Source: Celerinatantimonas sp046054165
Lineage (GTDB): Bacteria; Pseudomonadota; Gammaproteobacteria; Enterobacterales; Celerinatantimonadaceae
Assembly: GCF_046054165.1 (NCBI RefSeq)
Contig: NZ_JBFNXK010000008.1
Location: 142,539 to 206,538 of the forward strand
Reading direction: 5' to 3'
DNA: 64,000 nt
Within the stretch, counting starts at the first letter, position 1. Each line of letters opens with the position of its first letter. A program made the translations under genes and the position numbers. Positions 32,234 through 40,749 of the stretch are shown one piece after another. Below the pieces are notes generated by a model. That model was given only the letters and a program-made list of their open reading frames with translations, was not told the origin of the DNA and did no database searches.

Positions 32234-32984
32234 TACAACACGAACAAGTAGCCAAGCGATGCATTTGCAAATGAAACCACTCCCCGCTGATACCATCAAA
32301 GCTACTAAAACGGCCGACTTGGTCACTTGGGATCCCAACAATCAACTTAATGGCTTCTAACGCTTGCGAGCAGCCAATCAGCCCAACCATCGGCCCTAAA
32401 ACGCCCGCCGTGGAACAATTTAATACCGCATCCGAAGCCTGAGGGAACAAACAGCGATAACAAGCACTATCTTCCTGACGATAATCAAACACCATCAACT
32501 GCCCATCTAGTCCGACAGCAGCCCCACTCACTAAAGGTACTCGAGCCTTTAAACAAGCATCGCTTACCGCGTAGCGGGTATCGATATTATCACTACAGTC
32601 CAAAACGACATCCGCTTGCATCACTTCCATTTCCAGGACCTGTTGGCTCAATCGCCTTTGCACCGGCCTAACCTGAACCCATGAGTTCAAATCATGCAGC
32701 CGAGCCTTAGCCGCCATCACTTTAGGTTCACCCAGCTGGGATTCGCCATAAATAATCTGTCGCTGTAAATTAGATTCACTCACCACATCATCATCAGCGA
32801 TCACCAGCCGACCGATCCCGGCCGCGGCCAAGTACAAGCTTACCGGAGATCCCAGTCCTCCCATGCCGACAATCAACACCGAAGCCTGACGCAAACGCAA
32901 TTGCCCCGCCTCGCCCACTTTACCCAGCAGTAAGTGGCGACTGTAGCGTTTGAGTTCCGCATCACTCAGTTGATTATCGGCCAT
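32217..32984 (-). CDS. thiF: ThiF/MoeB-family adenylyltransferase
   Basis: E1-like enzyme, 255 residues, that adenylates the C-terminus of a sulfur carrier such as ThiS or MoaD. The nucleotide loop is VLIVGMGGLGSPVSLYLAAAGIGRLVIADDDVVSESNLQRQ (about 34-74), and the zinc-type pairs are CYRC (about 182-185) and the C-terminal CSCC. It starts three bases after thiDE, so position says ThiF, but no intact thiS, thiG or thiH follows, and MoeB function is equally possible. Confidence 0.85.
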   Translation of the reverse strand: MADNQLSDAELKRYSRHLLLGKVGEAGQLRLRQASVLIVGMGGLGSPVSLYLAAAGIGRLVIADDDVVSESNLQRQIIYGESQLGEPKVMAAKARLHDLNSWVQVRPVQRRLSQQVLEMEVMQADVVLDCSDNIDTRYAVSDACLKARVPLVSGAAVGLDGQLMVFDYRQEDSACYRCLFPQASDAVLNCSTAGVLGPMVGLIGCSQALEAIKLIVGIPSDQVGRFSSFDGISGEWFHLQMHRLATCSCCSETSR

Positions 32985-32987
32985 CGA

Positions 32988-34517
32988 TTATTCTCCTATT
33001 ATTTGCATCAATTCTCTAACAACTTGCTCTGGGTGATCACTGGCCGTAATCGCACTGACAATCGCCAAACTATCAGCCCCAGCCTCCAACACCGACTCCG
33101 CATTGCTCCGATTAATCCCCCCAATCGCCACAATAGGACAACCAGAGCCCACCAGCGCACAATAGCGGGCTAACCGAGATAATCCTAAAGGTTGGGTCGC
33201 CATCGCTTTGGTCTGGGTCGCAAAGACATGTCCCATCGCAACATAGCTAGGAGACAGTTGCAATGCTCGCATCAGCTCATAGTAACCATGGGTACTAATC
33301 CCCAATCGCAGCCCCGCCTGAGCAATGGCTTCAATATCGACTCGACCAGCTTCAATATCATTCTGACCCAGATGAACCCCATAGGCACCATACTGAATCG
33401 CCAACTGCCAATAATCATTGATAAACAGCTGCGCCTGATACTGTTGGCTTAATGCCACACTACGTGCAATCTGTACCGACAATTGGGGATCTTGTGGGTC
33501 TTTAATTCGCAGCTGGATCGTTTTAACTCCGGCTTTCAGCAATCGTTCAATCCAATCCACACTATCCACGACCGGATATAATCCTAGCGGTTGTCGGCAA
33601 CGAGCCAATGGAACGGTCGAGGCTTCAGGCCAGTAATGCGTCAGTCCCAAAGCCGCACCAACAAGACTTTGTCCCGATTCAACTCGAGGATAATCATCTC
33701 GCGCTACCGGCCATCCCACATGGGCCACGGCTCCGGGCAGCGACTGCTGAGCGCGGGCCTGACGTAAACCCGCCGTCACATAAGCCTTGCCCAAGGTAAT
33801 GGCGTCCACCAACGATTCCCCCCGCGCCAACATAGCCGCAATAGCGGAGGATAAACTGCAACCGGTCCCGTGGCTATGCGCCGTATCAATTCGCTCGCAG
33901 CTTATCGCCCTGACAGAAGTTGGCGTGCAGATCAAATCGCAGCACAGAGCACTCTCCAGAGGACTATGTCCGCCTTTGGCTAATACCGCACAACCACATT
34001 CCTGAACCAACGCCATGGCTGCCTGACGCACGGTCGCCGGAGAATTTAATTCCCGGCCTGTTAAGGTTGCTAGCTCACTCGCATTGGGAGTCACTAAATC
34101 GGCCTGTGCAAATAACAGCTTAAACTCATCCAACCGTTCTATTTCTGCCAACGTATAGCCACTACTGGTAACTAATACCGGATCAATCACGATTTTAACC
34201 AAAGGATAATGCTGACGAAATGACGCTAAAAAGCGAGTGAGCAGCCGCACTTGTTCAGCATTGGCGATCATACCGATTTTAATCGCCCGAGGAGGTAACG
34301 GTGCCAGCGCTTCCAACTGCAATGCCAGAAAATCGTTCGAGCACGCTTCAACCCCCAACAATCGCTGGCTATTTTGAGCCGTCAACGCGGTAATGACGAC
34401 CGAAGGAGTCACGTCCAGATCATGCATCGTCAACAGATCGGCCACAATACCAGCCCCCCCACTGCTATCTTGTGCGGCAATAATCCAAGTGGGAGATTGA
34501 TTTTCAGAGTCTTTCAT
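32988..34517 (-). CDS. thiDE: Bifunctional HMP-P kinase/thiamine phosphate synthase (ThiD-ThiE fusion)
   Basis: A 509-residue fusion. The N-terminal ribokinase-like part (about 10-265) has QDSSGGAGIVADLLTMHDLDVTPSVVITALTAQNS and AHSHGTGCSLSSAIAAMLARGES, as in ThiD. The C-terminal TIM barrel (about 310-505) has LYPVVDSVDWIERLLKAGVKTIQLRIKD, FINDYWQLAIQYGAYGVHLGQNDI and VAIGGINRSNAESVLEAGADSLAIVSAI, as in ThiE. It phosphorylates hydroxymethylpyrimidine phosphate and couples it to thiazole phosphate. The ATG at 34517 overlaps the thiC end by 14 bases. Confidence 0.93.
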   Translation of the reverse strand: MKDSENQSPTWIIAAQDSSGGAGIVADLLTMHDLDVTPSVVITALTAQNSQRLLGVEACSNDFLALQLEALAPLPPRAIKIGMIANAEQVRLLTRFLASFRQHYPLVKIVIDPVLVTSSGYTLAEIERLDEFKLLFAQADLVTPNASELATLTGRELNSPATVRQAAMALVQECGCAVLAKGGHSPLESALCCDLICTPTSVRAISCERIDTAHSHGTGCSLSSAIAAMLARGESLVDAITLGKAYVTAGLRQARAQQSLPGAVAHVGWPVARDDYPRVESGQSLVGAALGLTHYWPEASTVPLARCRQPLGLYPVVDSVDWIERLLKAGVKTIQLRIKDPQDPQLSVQIARSVALSQQYQAQLFINDYWQLAIQYGAYGVHLGQNDIEAGRVDIEAIAQAGLRLGISTHGYYELMRALQLSPSYVAMGHVFATQTKAMATQPLGLSRLARYCALVGSGCPIVAIGGINRSNAESVLEAGADSLAIVSAITASDHPEQVVRELMQIIGE

Positions 34518-36423
34518 CAGTATCAGCTCCTGCTACGCTATGATAAAGTTCATCACCTCCGGCTTTAAATTTTTCCGCCATCTGAGAAAGCCCCTCTTCA
34601 ACCCGAACCTCAATAGCATCGCCTTGAGCCCGCGCTTGAGCATAATCTCGAACCTCTTGGGAGATTTTCATCGAACAGAATTTAGGCCCACACATCGAAC
34701 AAAAATGCGCCACTTTGGCTGATTGCTGAGGAAGTGTTGCATCGTGATAAGCCCGGGCGGTATCCGGATCCAGAGCCAGATTGAACTGATCTTCCCAACG
34801 AAACTCAAAACGAGCCTTACTCATCGCGTTATCCCGCACCTGAGCCCCGGGATGTCCTTTAGCCAGATCGGCGGCATGCGCAGCAATTTTATAGGTGATC
34901 AAGCCTTGTTTAACATCCTCTTTATTTGGTAAGCCAAGATGCTCCTTCGGCGTGACATAACACAACATGGCACAGCCATACCAACCGATCATCGCCGCAC
35001 CAATTCCCGATGAAAAGTGATCATACCCCGGCGAGATATCCGTCACTAACGGCCCTAAGGTATAAAAAGGGGCTTCATCACATAGCGCTAACTGCCGATC
35101 CATATTTTCCCGGATCCGTTGCATCGGAATATGCCCCGGTCCTTCAATGATGACCTGCACCTCATGCTGCCAGGCGATCTGGGTGAGTTCCCCCAAAGTT
35201 TCCAGCTCAGCAAACTGCGCCGCATCGTTGGCATCGGCAATCGAGCCCGGACGCAGCCCATCCCCAAGACTCAGGCTCACATCATACTGCTGACAGATCT
35301 CGCAGATTTCTGCAAAATGGGTGTACAGAAAGCTTTCCTGATGATGGGCCAAACACCATTTCGCCATAATCGAGCCGCCCCGGGACACAATCCCGGTCAG
35401 ACGATTGGCGGTCAGTGGCACATGATGCAATCGAAGCCCGGCATGGATGGTAAAGTAATCCACCCCTTGTTCAGCCTGCTCAATGAGCGTATCCCGAAAC
35501 ATCTCCCAATTCAGGCGCTCAGCAATACCATTGACCTTTTCCAGCGCCTGATAAATCGGCACGGTTCCAATCGGAACCGGAGAGTTGCGAATGATCCACT
35601 CCCGCATCTCATGAATATTGCGCCCGGTTGACAGATCCATTACCGTATCCGCACCCCAGCGAGTCGCCCAAACCAATTTTTCGATTTCTTCTTCCATCGA
35701 TGAACTCATCGCTGAATTGCCGATATTGGCATTCACCTTCACCAAAAAATTTCGACCGATAATCATCGGTTCAGCTTCCGGATGATTGATATTGGCCGGG
35801 ATAATCGCGCGTCCCCGGGCAACTTCGGATCGCACGAATTCCGCACTAATTTGAGCCGGAATCGCCGCGCCGAAAGATTCTCCAGCATGTTGGTGATCCA
35901 ATACTTCATCACGCAGCTGCGCACGAGCCCCATTCTCTCGGATGGCAATATATTCCATTTCCGGGGTAATGATCCCAGCCCGGGCATAATGAAGCTGAGT
36001 TACAATTTGCCCGGCTTTCGCCCGCCGCGGTAGCGGCTGAGTCGGAAACCGAAGTTCAAAATCGTCATCGCGAGATAAACGCTCCTTGGCATAATCCGAG
36101 CTAAACTGAGTGAGTTGTTGAGTATCATCACGCTGTTCGATCCATGACTGCCGGATCTTGTGAAGCCCCTGACGAATATCAATCGTCGCATTTAAATCAC
36201 TGTAACTACCTGAATTATCATACAGATAAACCGGCTCATTGGGCTGCCAACGCGGAGATTTGGCGCTGCCTAACTGGGTTGGTGTTAACGTAACTTTTCG
36301 CATCGCCACCTGAATATCGGGCCTGGAACCGGGCAGATAAACTTTTTCAGAATTGGGATACGTCTGAGCCTTGAGTTCGTGGATCAACGATCCTGTGCTA
36401 TTTTTGGATGGTGTTTTTTGCAT
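34504..36423 (-). CDS. thiC: HMP-P synthase ThiC
   Basis: Radical SAM enzyme that turns aminoimidazole ribotide into hydroxymethylpyrimidine phosphate, the pyrimidine half of thiamine. It has 639 residues. Marker blocks are PVYLYDNSGSYSD, MEYIAIRENGA, IIGRNFLVKVNANIGNSAMSSSMEEEIEKLVWATRWGADTVMDLSTG and GPLVTDISPGYDHFSSGIGAAMIGWYG. The C-terminal iron-sulfur motif CSMCGPKFCSM is present. ATG 36423 has GAGG upstream. A TPP riboswitch precedes it, so expression falls when thiamine pyrophosphate is plentiful. First gene of thiC-thiDE-thiF. Confidence 0.97.
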   Translation of the reverse strand: MQKTPSKNSTGSLIHELKAQTYPNSEKVYLPGSRPDIQVAMRKVTLTPTQLGSAKSPRWQPNEPVYLYDNSGSYSDLNATIDIRQGLHKIRQSWIEQRDDTQQLTQFSSDYAKERLSRDDDFELRFPTQPLPRRAKAGQIVTQLHYARAGIITPEMEYIAIRENGARAQLRDEVLDHQHAGESFGAAIPAQISAEFVRSEVARGRAIIPANINHPEAEPMIIGRNFLVKVNANIGNSAMSSSMEEEIEKLVWATRWGADTVMDLSTGRNIHEMREWIIRNSPVPIGTVPIYQALEKVNGIAERLNWEMFRDTLIEQAEQGVDYFTIHAGLRLHHVPLTANRLTGIVSRGGSIMAKWCLAHHQESFLYTHFAEICEICQQYDVSLSLGDGLRPGSIADANDAAQFAELETLGELTQIAWQHEVQVIIEGPGHIPMQRIRENMDRQLALCDEAPFYTLGPLVTDISPGYDHFSSGIGAAMIGWYGCAMLCYVTPKEHLGLPNKEDVKQGLITYKIAAHAADLAKGHPGAQVRDNAMSKARFEFRWEDQFNLALDPDTARAYHDATLPQQSAKVAHFCSMCGPKFCSMKISQEVRDYAQARAQGDAIEVRVEEGLSQMAEKFKAGGDELYHSVAGADTDERL

Positions 36424-36540
36424 GACATCGCCTCAAATCATAAATATGGAGGCTTGTCGGGAGTATCAACAGGGGGGAATCAGCATCGGAAAATTTCAAA
36501 ATCCAAGTCATGGATCATCGTTTATCACCGCTGTTTTCTC

Positions 36541-36641
36541 ACTTGTTCCCTTCGCAGGCATTATCCTGATCAGGTGATACGGATCTTATGGGCTCAATGA
36601 ACGAGCGTCACAATCTCAGCCTTTCGGCACTCCGACAAGTT
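36541..36641 (-). ncRNA. TPP riboswitch
   Basis: On the minus strand the conserved sensing elements appear in order: P1 arm CTTGT, GGAGTGCC, GGCTGAGA, then ACCTGATCAGGATAATGCC and TGCGAAGGGAACAAG closing P1. This is the THI-element consensus (CTGAGA ... ACCTGATCTGGATAATGCCAGCG-AGGGAA). It lies 118-218 bases upstream of the thiC start codon and should shut off thiC on TPP binding. Confidence 0.95.
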
Positions 36642-36648
36642 GCCGATC

Positions 36649-36676
36649 AGTATAAATTTTTAAGACTAAAACACAA
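36649..36676 (-). promoter_or_regulatory. Probable thiC promoter
   Basis: On the minus strand TTGTGT (36671-36676), a 16-base spacer and TATACT (36649-36654), followed about eight bases later by the first bases of the TPP riboswitch. Position and spacing fit a sigma-70 promoter. Confidence 0.5.
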
Positions 36677-36900
36677 GGGCCCATCAAAGTGCCCCATGCC
36701 TGACTTTGTCGGGAACCCCACAATCAACCGAACAATTCACGATGTGAGGATTATTTCAGTTCGAGATTAGTACACAATAATTAATTGTTTTTATTGAAAT
36801 TTATTTAAATTACAAAAAACTCATTACTCTGGTATACAACTTGCTCAAGGGATCAGATTGACTTCTTTTTCACTTTGCGTCAGCTCAGAGAGGCATAGCT

Positions 36901-37917
36901 ATGACCGATACTGCGACCGCTATTCCAGAAACCGAAATGGGAACTCCGATTTTTCAGCCCGGAGCGCTGAATATCGTGATGTCTGTTCCCTGTCCCATCA
37001 AAGTTAAATTTAAAATGGTCCTTGAAACGTTTATCAACGATTATAATGCCAGCCACGACATGCCGATCTACTGCCCATCCATCATGGATGGGATCCCACA
37101 TGGTCTAGAGGGGATCCTTCGAGAAGTTTCTGATGCAGAAATGTTACCGGACTTGTGGCTCAGTACCAGTATGCGAACCGCACTTTCGCAACCGTTTCGT
37201 TCTCGATTTGTGGATACCGGTCTGCTTCAGGGGATCAATGATGATGTAAGTCAGTTTCCCTCTCGTTTTAAAGAGGCGGCAACGCAATACAATCTTGGTT
37301 TTTTTGCCTTTGGGAACTGGTCATTATTATGTGATCTCAGCGTGAAAACCGCCCCCCCCTATCCCCAGACTTGGGAAGATTTACTCGATCCAATCTATCA
37401 AGGACAAATTGCTATTCACGGCTGTCACGGTGAAGTCGGAGGTATGACACTGCTACAAATCCTACACCAACGCTATGGGGATGAACGAATTTGCCAACTG
37501 GCTCAAAACATCGGAGGAGTCCGACATTTTTCGAAACTCATCAAAGCCGTTGACTCCAACGATAAAGAACGGGTGGCCTATAACATTCTGCCCAATGCCA
37601 TCATCAATCAACTCCCATCCCGAAAACGAGCCGCCATTATTGAACTGAAAGATGGTCCACTACTCACCCCGATGACGCTGTTTGCCAAACGAGACAAACT
37701 CAAACAGTTACAACCTATTATCGATTTTCTGAAAGGACCGGACATGACACCCGTGTTTAGCCTTGGCGGTTTTATCAAACCCGAGTTGATGGACTGGTCC
37801 AAACCCTATCTCTTCCCGGACTGGGATATCCTGCTTCAGACCGATCACGCCAAACAATCTGAACACTTAAACACGACCTTTATCGACGCGCTCGCGCCCG
37901 GACTCATGACGGTATAA
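36901..37917 (+). CDS. Cytoplasmic ABC-type substrate-binding-like protein
   Basis: A 338-residue protein resembling type II periplasmic binding proteins (iron/thiamine/molybdate group), as seen in TAPPYPQTWEDLLDPIYQGQIAIHG and GGMTLLQILHQRYGDERICQLA. It has no signal peptide: the N-terminus MTDTATAIPETEMGTP is polar, so it would stay in the cytoplasm. It is the first gene of three (with a HypB-like GTPase and an ABC ATPase) and no permease gene is present. GAGAGG precedes the ATG. It could be a cofactor- or metal-ligand-handling protein. Divergent from thiC; I find no direct evidence tying it to thiamine. Confidence 0.65.
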   Translation: MTDTATAIPETEMGTPIFQPGALNIVMSVPCPIKVKFKMVLETFINDYNASHDMPIYCPSIMDGIPHGLEGILREVSDAEMLPDLWLSTSMRTALSQPFRSRFVDTGLLQGINDDVSQFPSRFKEAATQYNLGFFAFGNWSLLCDLSVKTAPPYPQTWEDLLDPIYQGQIAIHGCHGEVGGMTLLQILHQRYGDERICQLAQNIGGVRHFSKLIKAVDSNDKERVAYNILPNAIINQLPSRKRAAIIELKDGPLLTPMTLFAKRDKLKQLQPIIDFLKGPDMTPVFSLGGFIKPELMDWSKPYLFPDWDILLQTDHAKQSEHLNTTFIDALAPGLMTV

Positions 37918-37919
37918 TT

Positions 37920-38606
37920 ATGAAACTTATTACAGTCTCAGGCCCTCCATCTTCGGGGAAAACTTCCGTACTCACGCATGTCATTACCGAAATGCGTCAA
38001 ACCCAGCAGATGGGCGTTGTCAAATTCGATTGCTTGTCAACAGAAGATGATCAGCGCTACCAAGCTCTCGATGTCCCCGTCAAAGTCGGATTATCAGGCA
38101 ATCTTTGTCCCGATCATTACTTTGTAAGCAACATTGAAGATTGTTTACAGTGGGGAATTGAGCAAAAATTCACCACCCTGTTTACGGAAAGTGCTGGATT
38201 ATGTAACCGTTGTTCCCCTCACATCCGAGGCGTTTTAGCCGTATGCGTCATCGACAATCTGATGGGCTTAAAAACACCAAAGAAAATCGGTCCGATGCTA
38301 CGACTGGCGGATATCGTAGTGATTACCAAAGGGGATATTGTATCTCAGGCCGAACGCGAAGTGTTCGCCTATCAGGTTCGCCGGGCTAATAGTAAGGCCC
38401 GGATTCTACAAGTGAATGGGATCACCGGTCAGGGAGCATTTGAACTGGCTCGGCTATTAGCGCAAGCTGATGAAACGGTCACGGTGACTGGAGGGAAGTT
38501 ACGATTCGCCATGCCAGCCGCGCTATGCTCCTATTGTCTGGGCGAAACCCGTATTGGCGATGAATTCCAGCTCGGCAACATCAAAAAGATTAAGGCTAGC
38601 TCATGA
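37920..38606 (+). CDS. P-loop GTPase-like protein with CxxC motifs (HypB/UreG-like)
   Basis: A 228-residue cytoplasmic P-loop protein. Walker A is SGPPSSGKTSVL (about 6-17). Later it has TESAGLCNRCSPHIRG (CxxC, about 97-112), VVITKGDIVSQAER (NKxD-like TKGD, about 138-151) and a C-terminal CSYCLGETRIGDE (CxxC). The layout resembles metal-centre-assembly GTPases such as HypB/UreG, with the two CxxC pairs as possible metal sites. The start is two bases after the previous stop, and the stop overlaps the ATPase gene start (ATGA). Metal and target are unknown. Confidence 0.68.
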   Translation: MKLITVSGPPSSGKTSVLTHVITEMRQTQQMGVVKFDCLSTEDDQRYQALDVPVKVGLSGNLCPDHYFVSNIEDCLQWGIEQKFTTLFTESAGLCNRCSPHIRGVLAVCVIDNLMGLKTPKKIGPMLRLADIVVITKGDIVSQAEREVFAYQVRRANSKARILQVNGITGQGAFELARLLAQADETVTVTGGKLRFAMPAALCSYCLGETRIGDEFQLGNIKKIKASS

Positions 38607-39607
38607 ATCAACAAACGCCTTCGTGGGAACATACCCCCCTCATCACATTATTCAGTCACTTTCCGGTCGCAGCCGAGGAATTTACCCGACTGCAACTCCC
38701 CAATTATTTGGCCCGACAAACACTGAATGAATATATCCAACACTTGGATGAAAACGAATTGGAAGAACTCGGATATGCACGGGAACAATTACTGGAACAC
38801 TTTTTAACCCTATTACAGGAACAACAAGGAGTGTTGCAGCCGACCGTCTATTCCATTCAGTCACTCACCCTATTGCCAGGCCATAACAAAAGTGGTGAAG
38901 CCGAGCCCATCACGCTAACCCTGCGCCCAGGTTCCATTACTAGTATTGTCGGCCCCACGGGCTCAGGGAAAAGCCGACTTCTGGCTGACATCGAATGGCT
39001 GGCACAAAAAGATACCCCAACCGGACGAACGATTCTCATCGATGACAAACTCCCTGATCCGGAACACCGATTTTCACTGGAGCATAAATTGGTTGCCCAG
39101 CTTTCACAAAATATGAATTTTGTGATGGATACCTCCGTGGCCGATTTTATCCAACTGCATGCACAGAGTCGGCATCAGGATAATCCACAGATCGTTCAGA
39201 CAATTCTGGATCAGGCCAACCAACTAGCCGGAGAACCCTTCGCTGCCAACACCCCGATCACCGGATTATCCGGCGGACAATCCCGAGCGCTAATGATCGC
39301 AGACACTGCTTTTTTAAGTGCATCACCAGTCGTTTTAATCGATGAAGTCGAAAATGCCGGCATTGATCGTAAAAAAGCGCTACAGCTTTTAATTCGCAAT
39401 GAAAAAATAGTCTTGATTGCAACGCATGATCCACTACTGGCACTGATGGCTGAGCAACGATTAGTCATTCGCAATGGAGGAATCGCCGAGTGTCGCACCA
39501 CCAGCGATATTGAACGCGAACAACTCCACAAACTCGAAATCATGGATGCCAAAGTTCAATCACTTCGTGAACGACTTCGACATGGTGAAGAGATAGTTGC
39601 CGACTAG
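38603..39607 (+). CDS. ABC-type ATPase with N-terminal helical domain
   Basis: A 334-residue soluble ATPase. The N-terminal region (about 1-75, TPLITLFSHFPVAAEEFTRLQLPNYLARQTLNEYIQHLDENELEELG) is a helical domain recalling DUF1858. The ABC domain has Walker A IVGPTGSGKSRLL (about 114-126), signature TGLSGGQSRALMIAD, Walker B VVLIDEVENAG and switch His in LIATHDP. There is no transmembrane domain here or next door. It closes a three-gene unit with the binding-protein-like and GTPase-like genes. An ATPase for cofactor insertion rather than transport is my inference. Confidence 0.7.
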   Translation: MNQQTPSWEHTPLITLFSHFPVAAEEFTRLQLPNYLARQTLNEYIQHLDENELEELGYAREQLLEHFLTLLQEQQGVLQPTVYSIQSLTLLPGHNKSGEAEPITLTLRPGSITSIVGPTGSGKSRLLADIEWLAQKDTPTGRTILIDDKLPDPEHRFSLEHKLVAQLSQNMNFVMDTSVADFIQLHAQSRHQDNPQIVQTILDQANQLAGEPFAANTPITGLSGGQSRALMIADTAFLSASPVVLIDEVENAGIDRKKALQLLIRNEKIVLIATHDPLLALMAEQRLVIRNGGIAECRTTSDIEREQLHKLEIMDAKVQSLRERLRHGEEIVAD

Positions 39608-39633
39608 CCCTCCTCTTTTAAGTTGTCAAATCC

Positions 39634-39669
39634 GTGATTCATATCCGCAGCAGGACATGAATCACTTTT
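39634..39669 (+). terminator. Rho-independent terminator of the binding-protein/GTPase/ATPase operon
   Basis: GTGATTCATaTCC and GGAcATGAATCAC form a long stem around GCAGCA, followed by TTTTC. It is 26 bases after the ATPase stop. Confidence 0.8.
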
Positions 39670-39696
39670 CAACGAGGAACGATGACGCTTTTACGG

Positions 39697-40614
39697 TTAA
39701 ATCCCTGAGCTGACATACATACTGATCAATAAACCCACGGATAAGCTTACATTCGCCAAGAGTGATAATTTCGCTGTGGTTTTGAGTAATCCATCCAGAA
39801 TTTTAGGATCCTGACTGCGATAGACCGTCACAGCCGATTTCAAAAGAGGTATTGCCGCCAGTAAGACCAGATAGCCCGCCCGACTATGGCTCAGGGTTAA
39901 AAAGCCAATAAAAGCAAAAAATGCCCCAAAGATTAAGATCTGATGATAAATCCGAGCACTTTTCCCGCCCAAACGAACCGCCAGTGTATGTTTGCCTGCG
40001 GCTCGATCCGGCTCTAAATCTCGAATATTATTGATGTTCAAAACAGCAGCGGAAAGTAATCCACTCGCAATTGCAGGCAGCCATATCGCCGGCTCCAATG
40101 ACCCGGTATGCAGATAGTAACTCCCCGCAACACCTAACAGTCCAAAGAATAAGAAGACGCTGACATCGCCAAACCCTCGATATCCATAGGGAAGTCGTCC
40201 CATCGTATAGGTAATCGCCGCAATAATGGCCATAATTCCCAAACCGATAAAACAAAGCCAAGCCTTCCAATGATGACCCAGACTTACCGCCAACAGCGCG
40301 ATACCAGATAAAACGGCCAAACCGGCACACACCAACACCGCCCGTTTCATAGCAGATAACGAAATCACTCCCGATTGCACGGCTCGTCGCGGACCGACAC
40401 GCGTTTCATCATCCGTACCTTTTACTGCATCCCCATAATCGTTAGCAAAATTAGATAAAATCTGCAGCAATAACGCCGTCACTAATGATAGAACGAACAC
40501 CGAACTACGGAAGCTATGATGATACACAGCCAAAGCACTACCCAACAATATCGATGCGGTCGCAACCGGTAATGTCCGCAATCGCATTGCTTCTATCCAT
40601 GCTGATATAACCAT
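39697..40614 (-). CDS. menA: DHNA polyprenyltransferase MenA
   Basis: UbiA-family membrane enzyme that prenylates 1,4-dihydroxy-2-naphthoate to demethylmenaquinone. It has 305 residues and about eight membrane segments. The two polyisoprenoid-binding motifs are ILSNFANDYGDAVKGTDD (about 52-69) and VLNINNIRDLEPDRAAGKHTLAVRLG (about 188-213). It begins with MVISAWIEAMRLRTLPVATASILLGSALA, typical of MenA. It is divergent from menFDHBCE, so both units of menaquinone synthesis lie together. ATG at 40614. Confidence 0.95.
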   Translation of the reverse strand: MVISAWIEAMRLRTLPVATASILLGSALAVYHHSFRSSVFVLSLVTALLLQILSNFANDYGDAVKGTDDETRVGPRRAVQSGVISLSAMKRAVLVCAGLAVLSGIALLAVSLGHHWKAWLCFIGLGIMAIIAAITYTMGRLPYGYRGFGDVSVFLFFGLLGVAGSYYLHTGSLEPAIWLPAIASGLLSAAVLNINNIRDLEPDRAAGKHTLAVRLGGKSARIYHQILIFGAFFAFIGFLTLSHSRAGYLVLLAAIPLLKSAVTVYRSQDPKILDGLLKTTAKLSLLANVSLSVGLLISMYVSSGI

Positions 40615-40749
40615 TTGTCATCCTACCCTGTCGTAAAAACATCCACCTTTGTTTCTGGTCAAAACGGATCCATATCCTTCTGTTCAGCCTTGCCAAAAAC
40701 AGTTACATTGAACCATTAATTGCCGGCTTATGGGATCAGTAGTTCATTA

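Noticed and set aside
35119..35631. Long 170-codon frame on the plus strand
   Set aside because: It is antisense to the middle of thiC, whose protein is unmistakable; composition mirrors thiC codons and no family is recognised.
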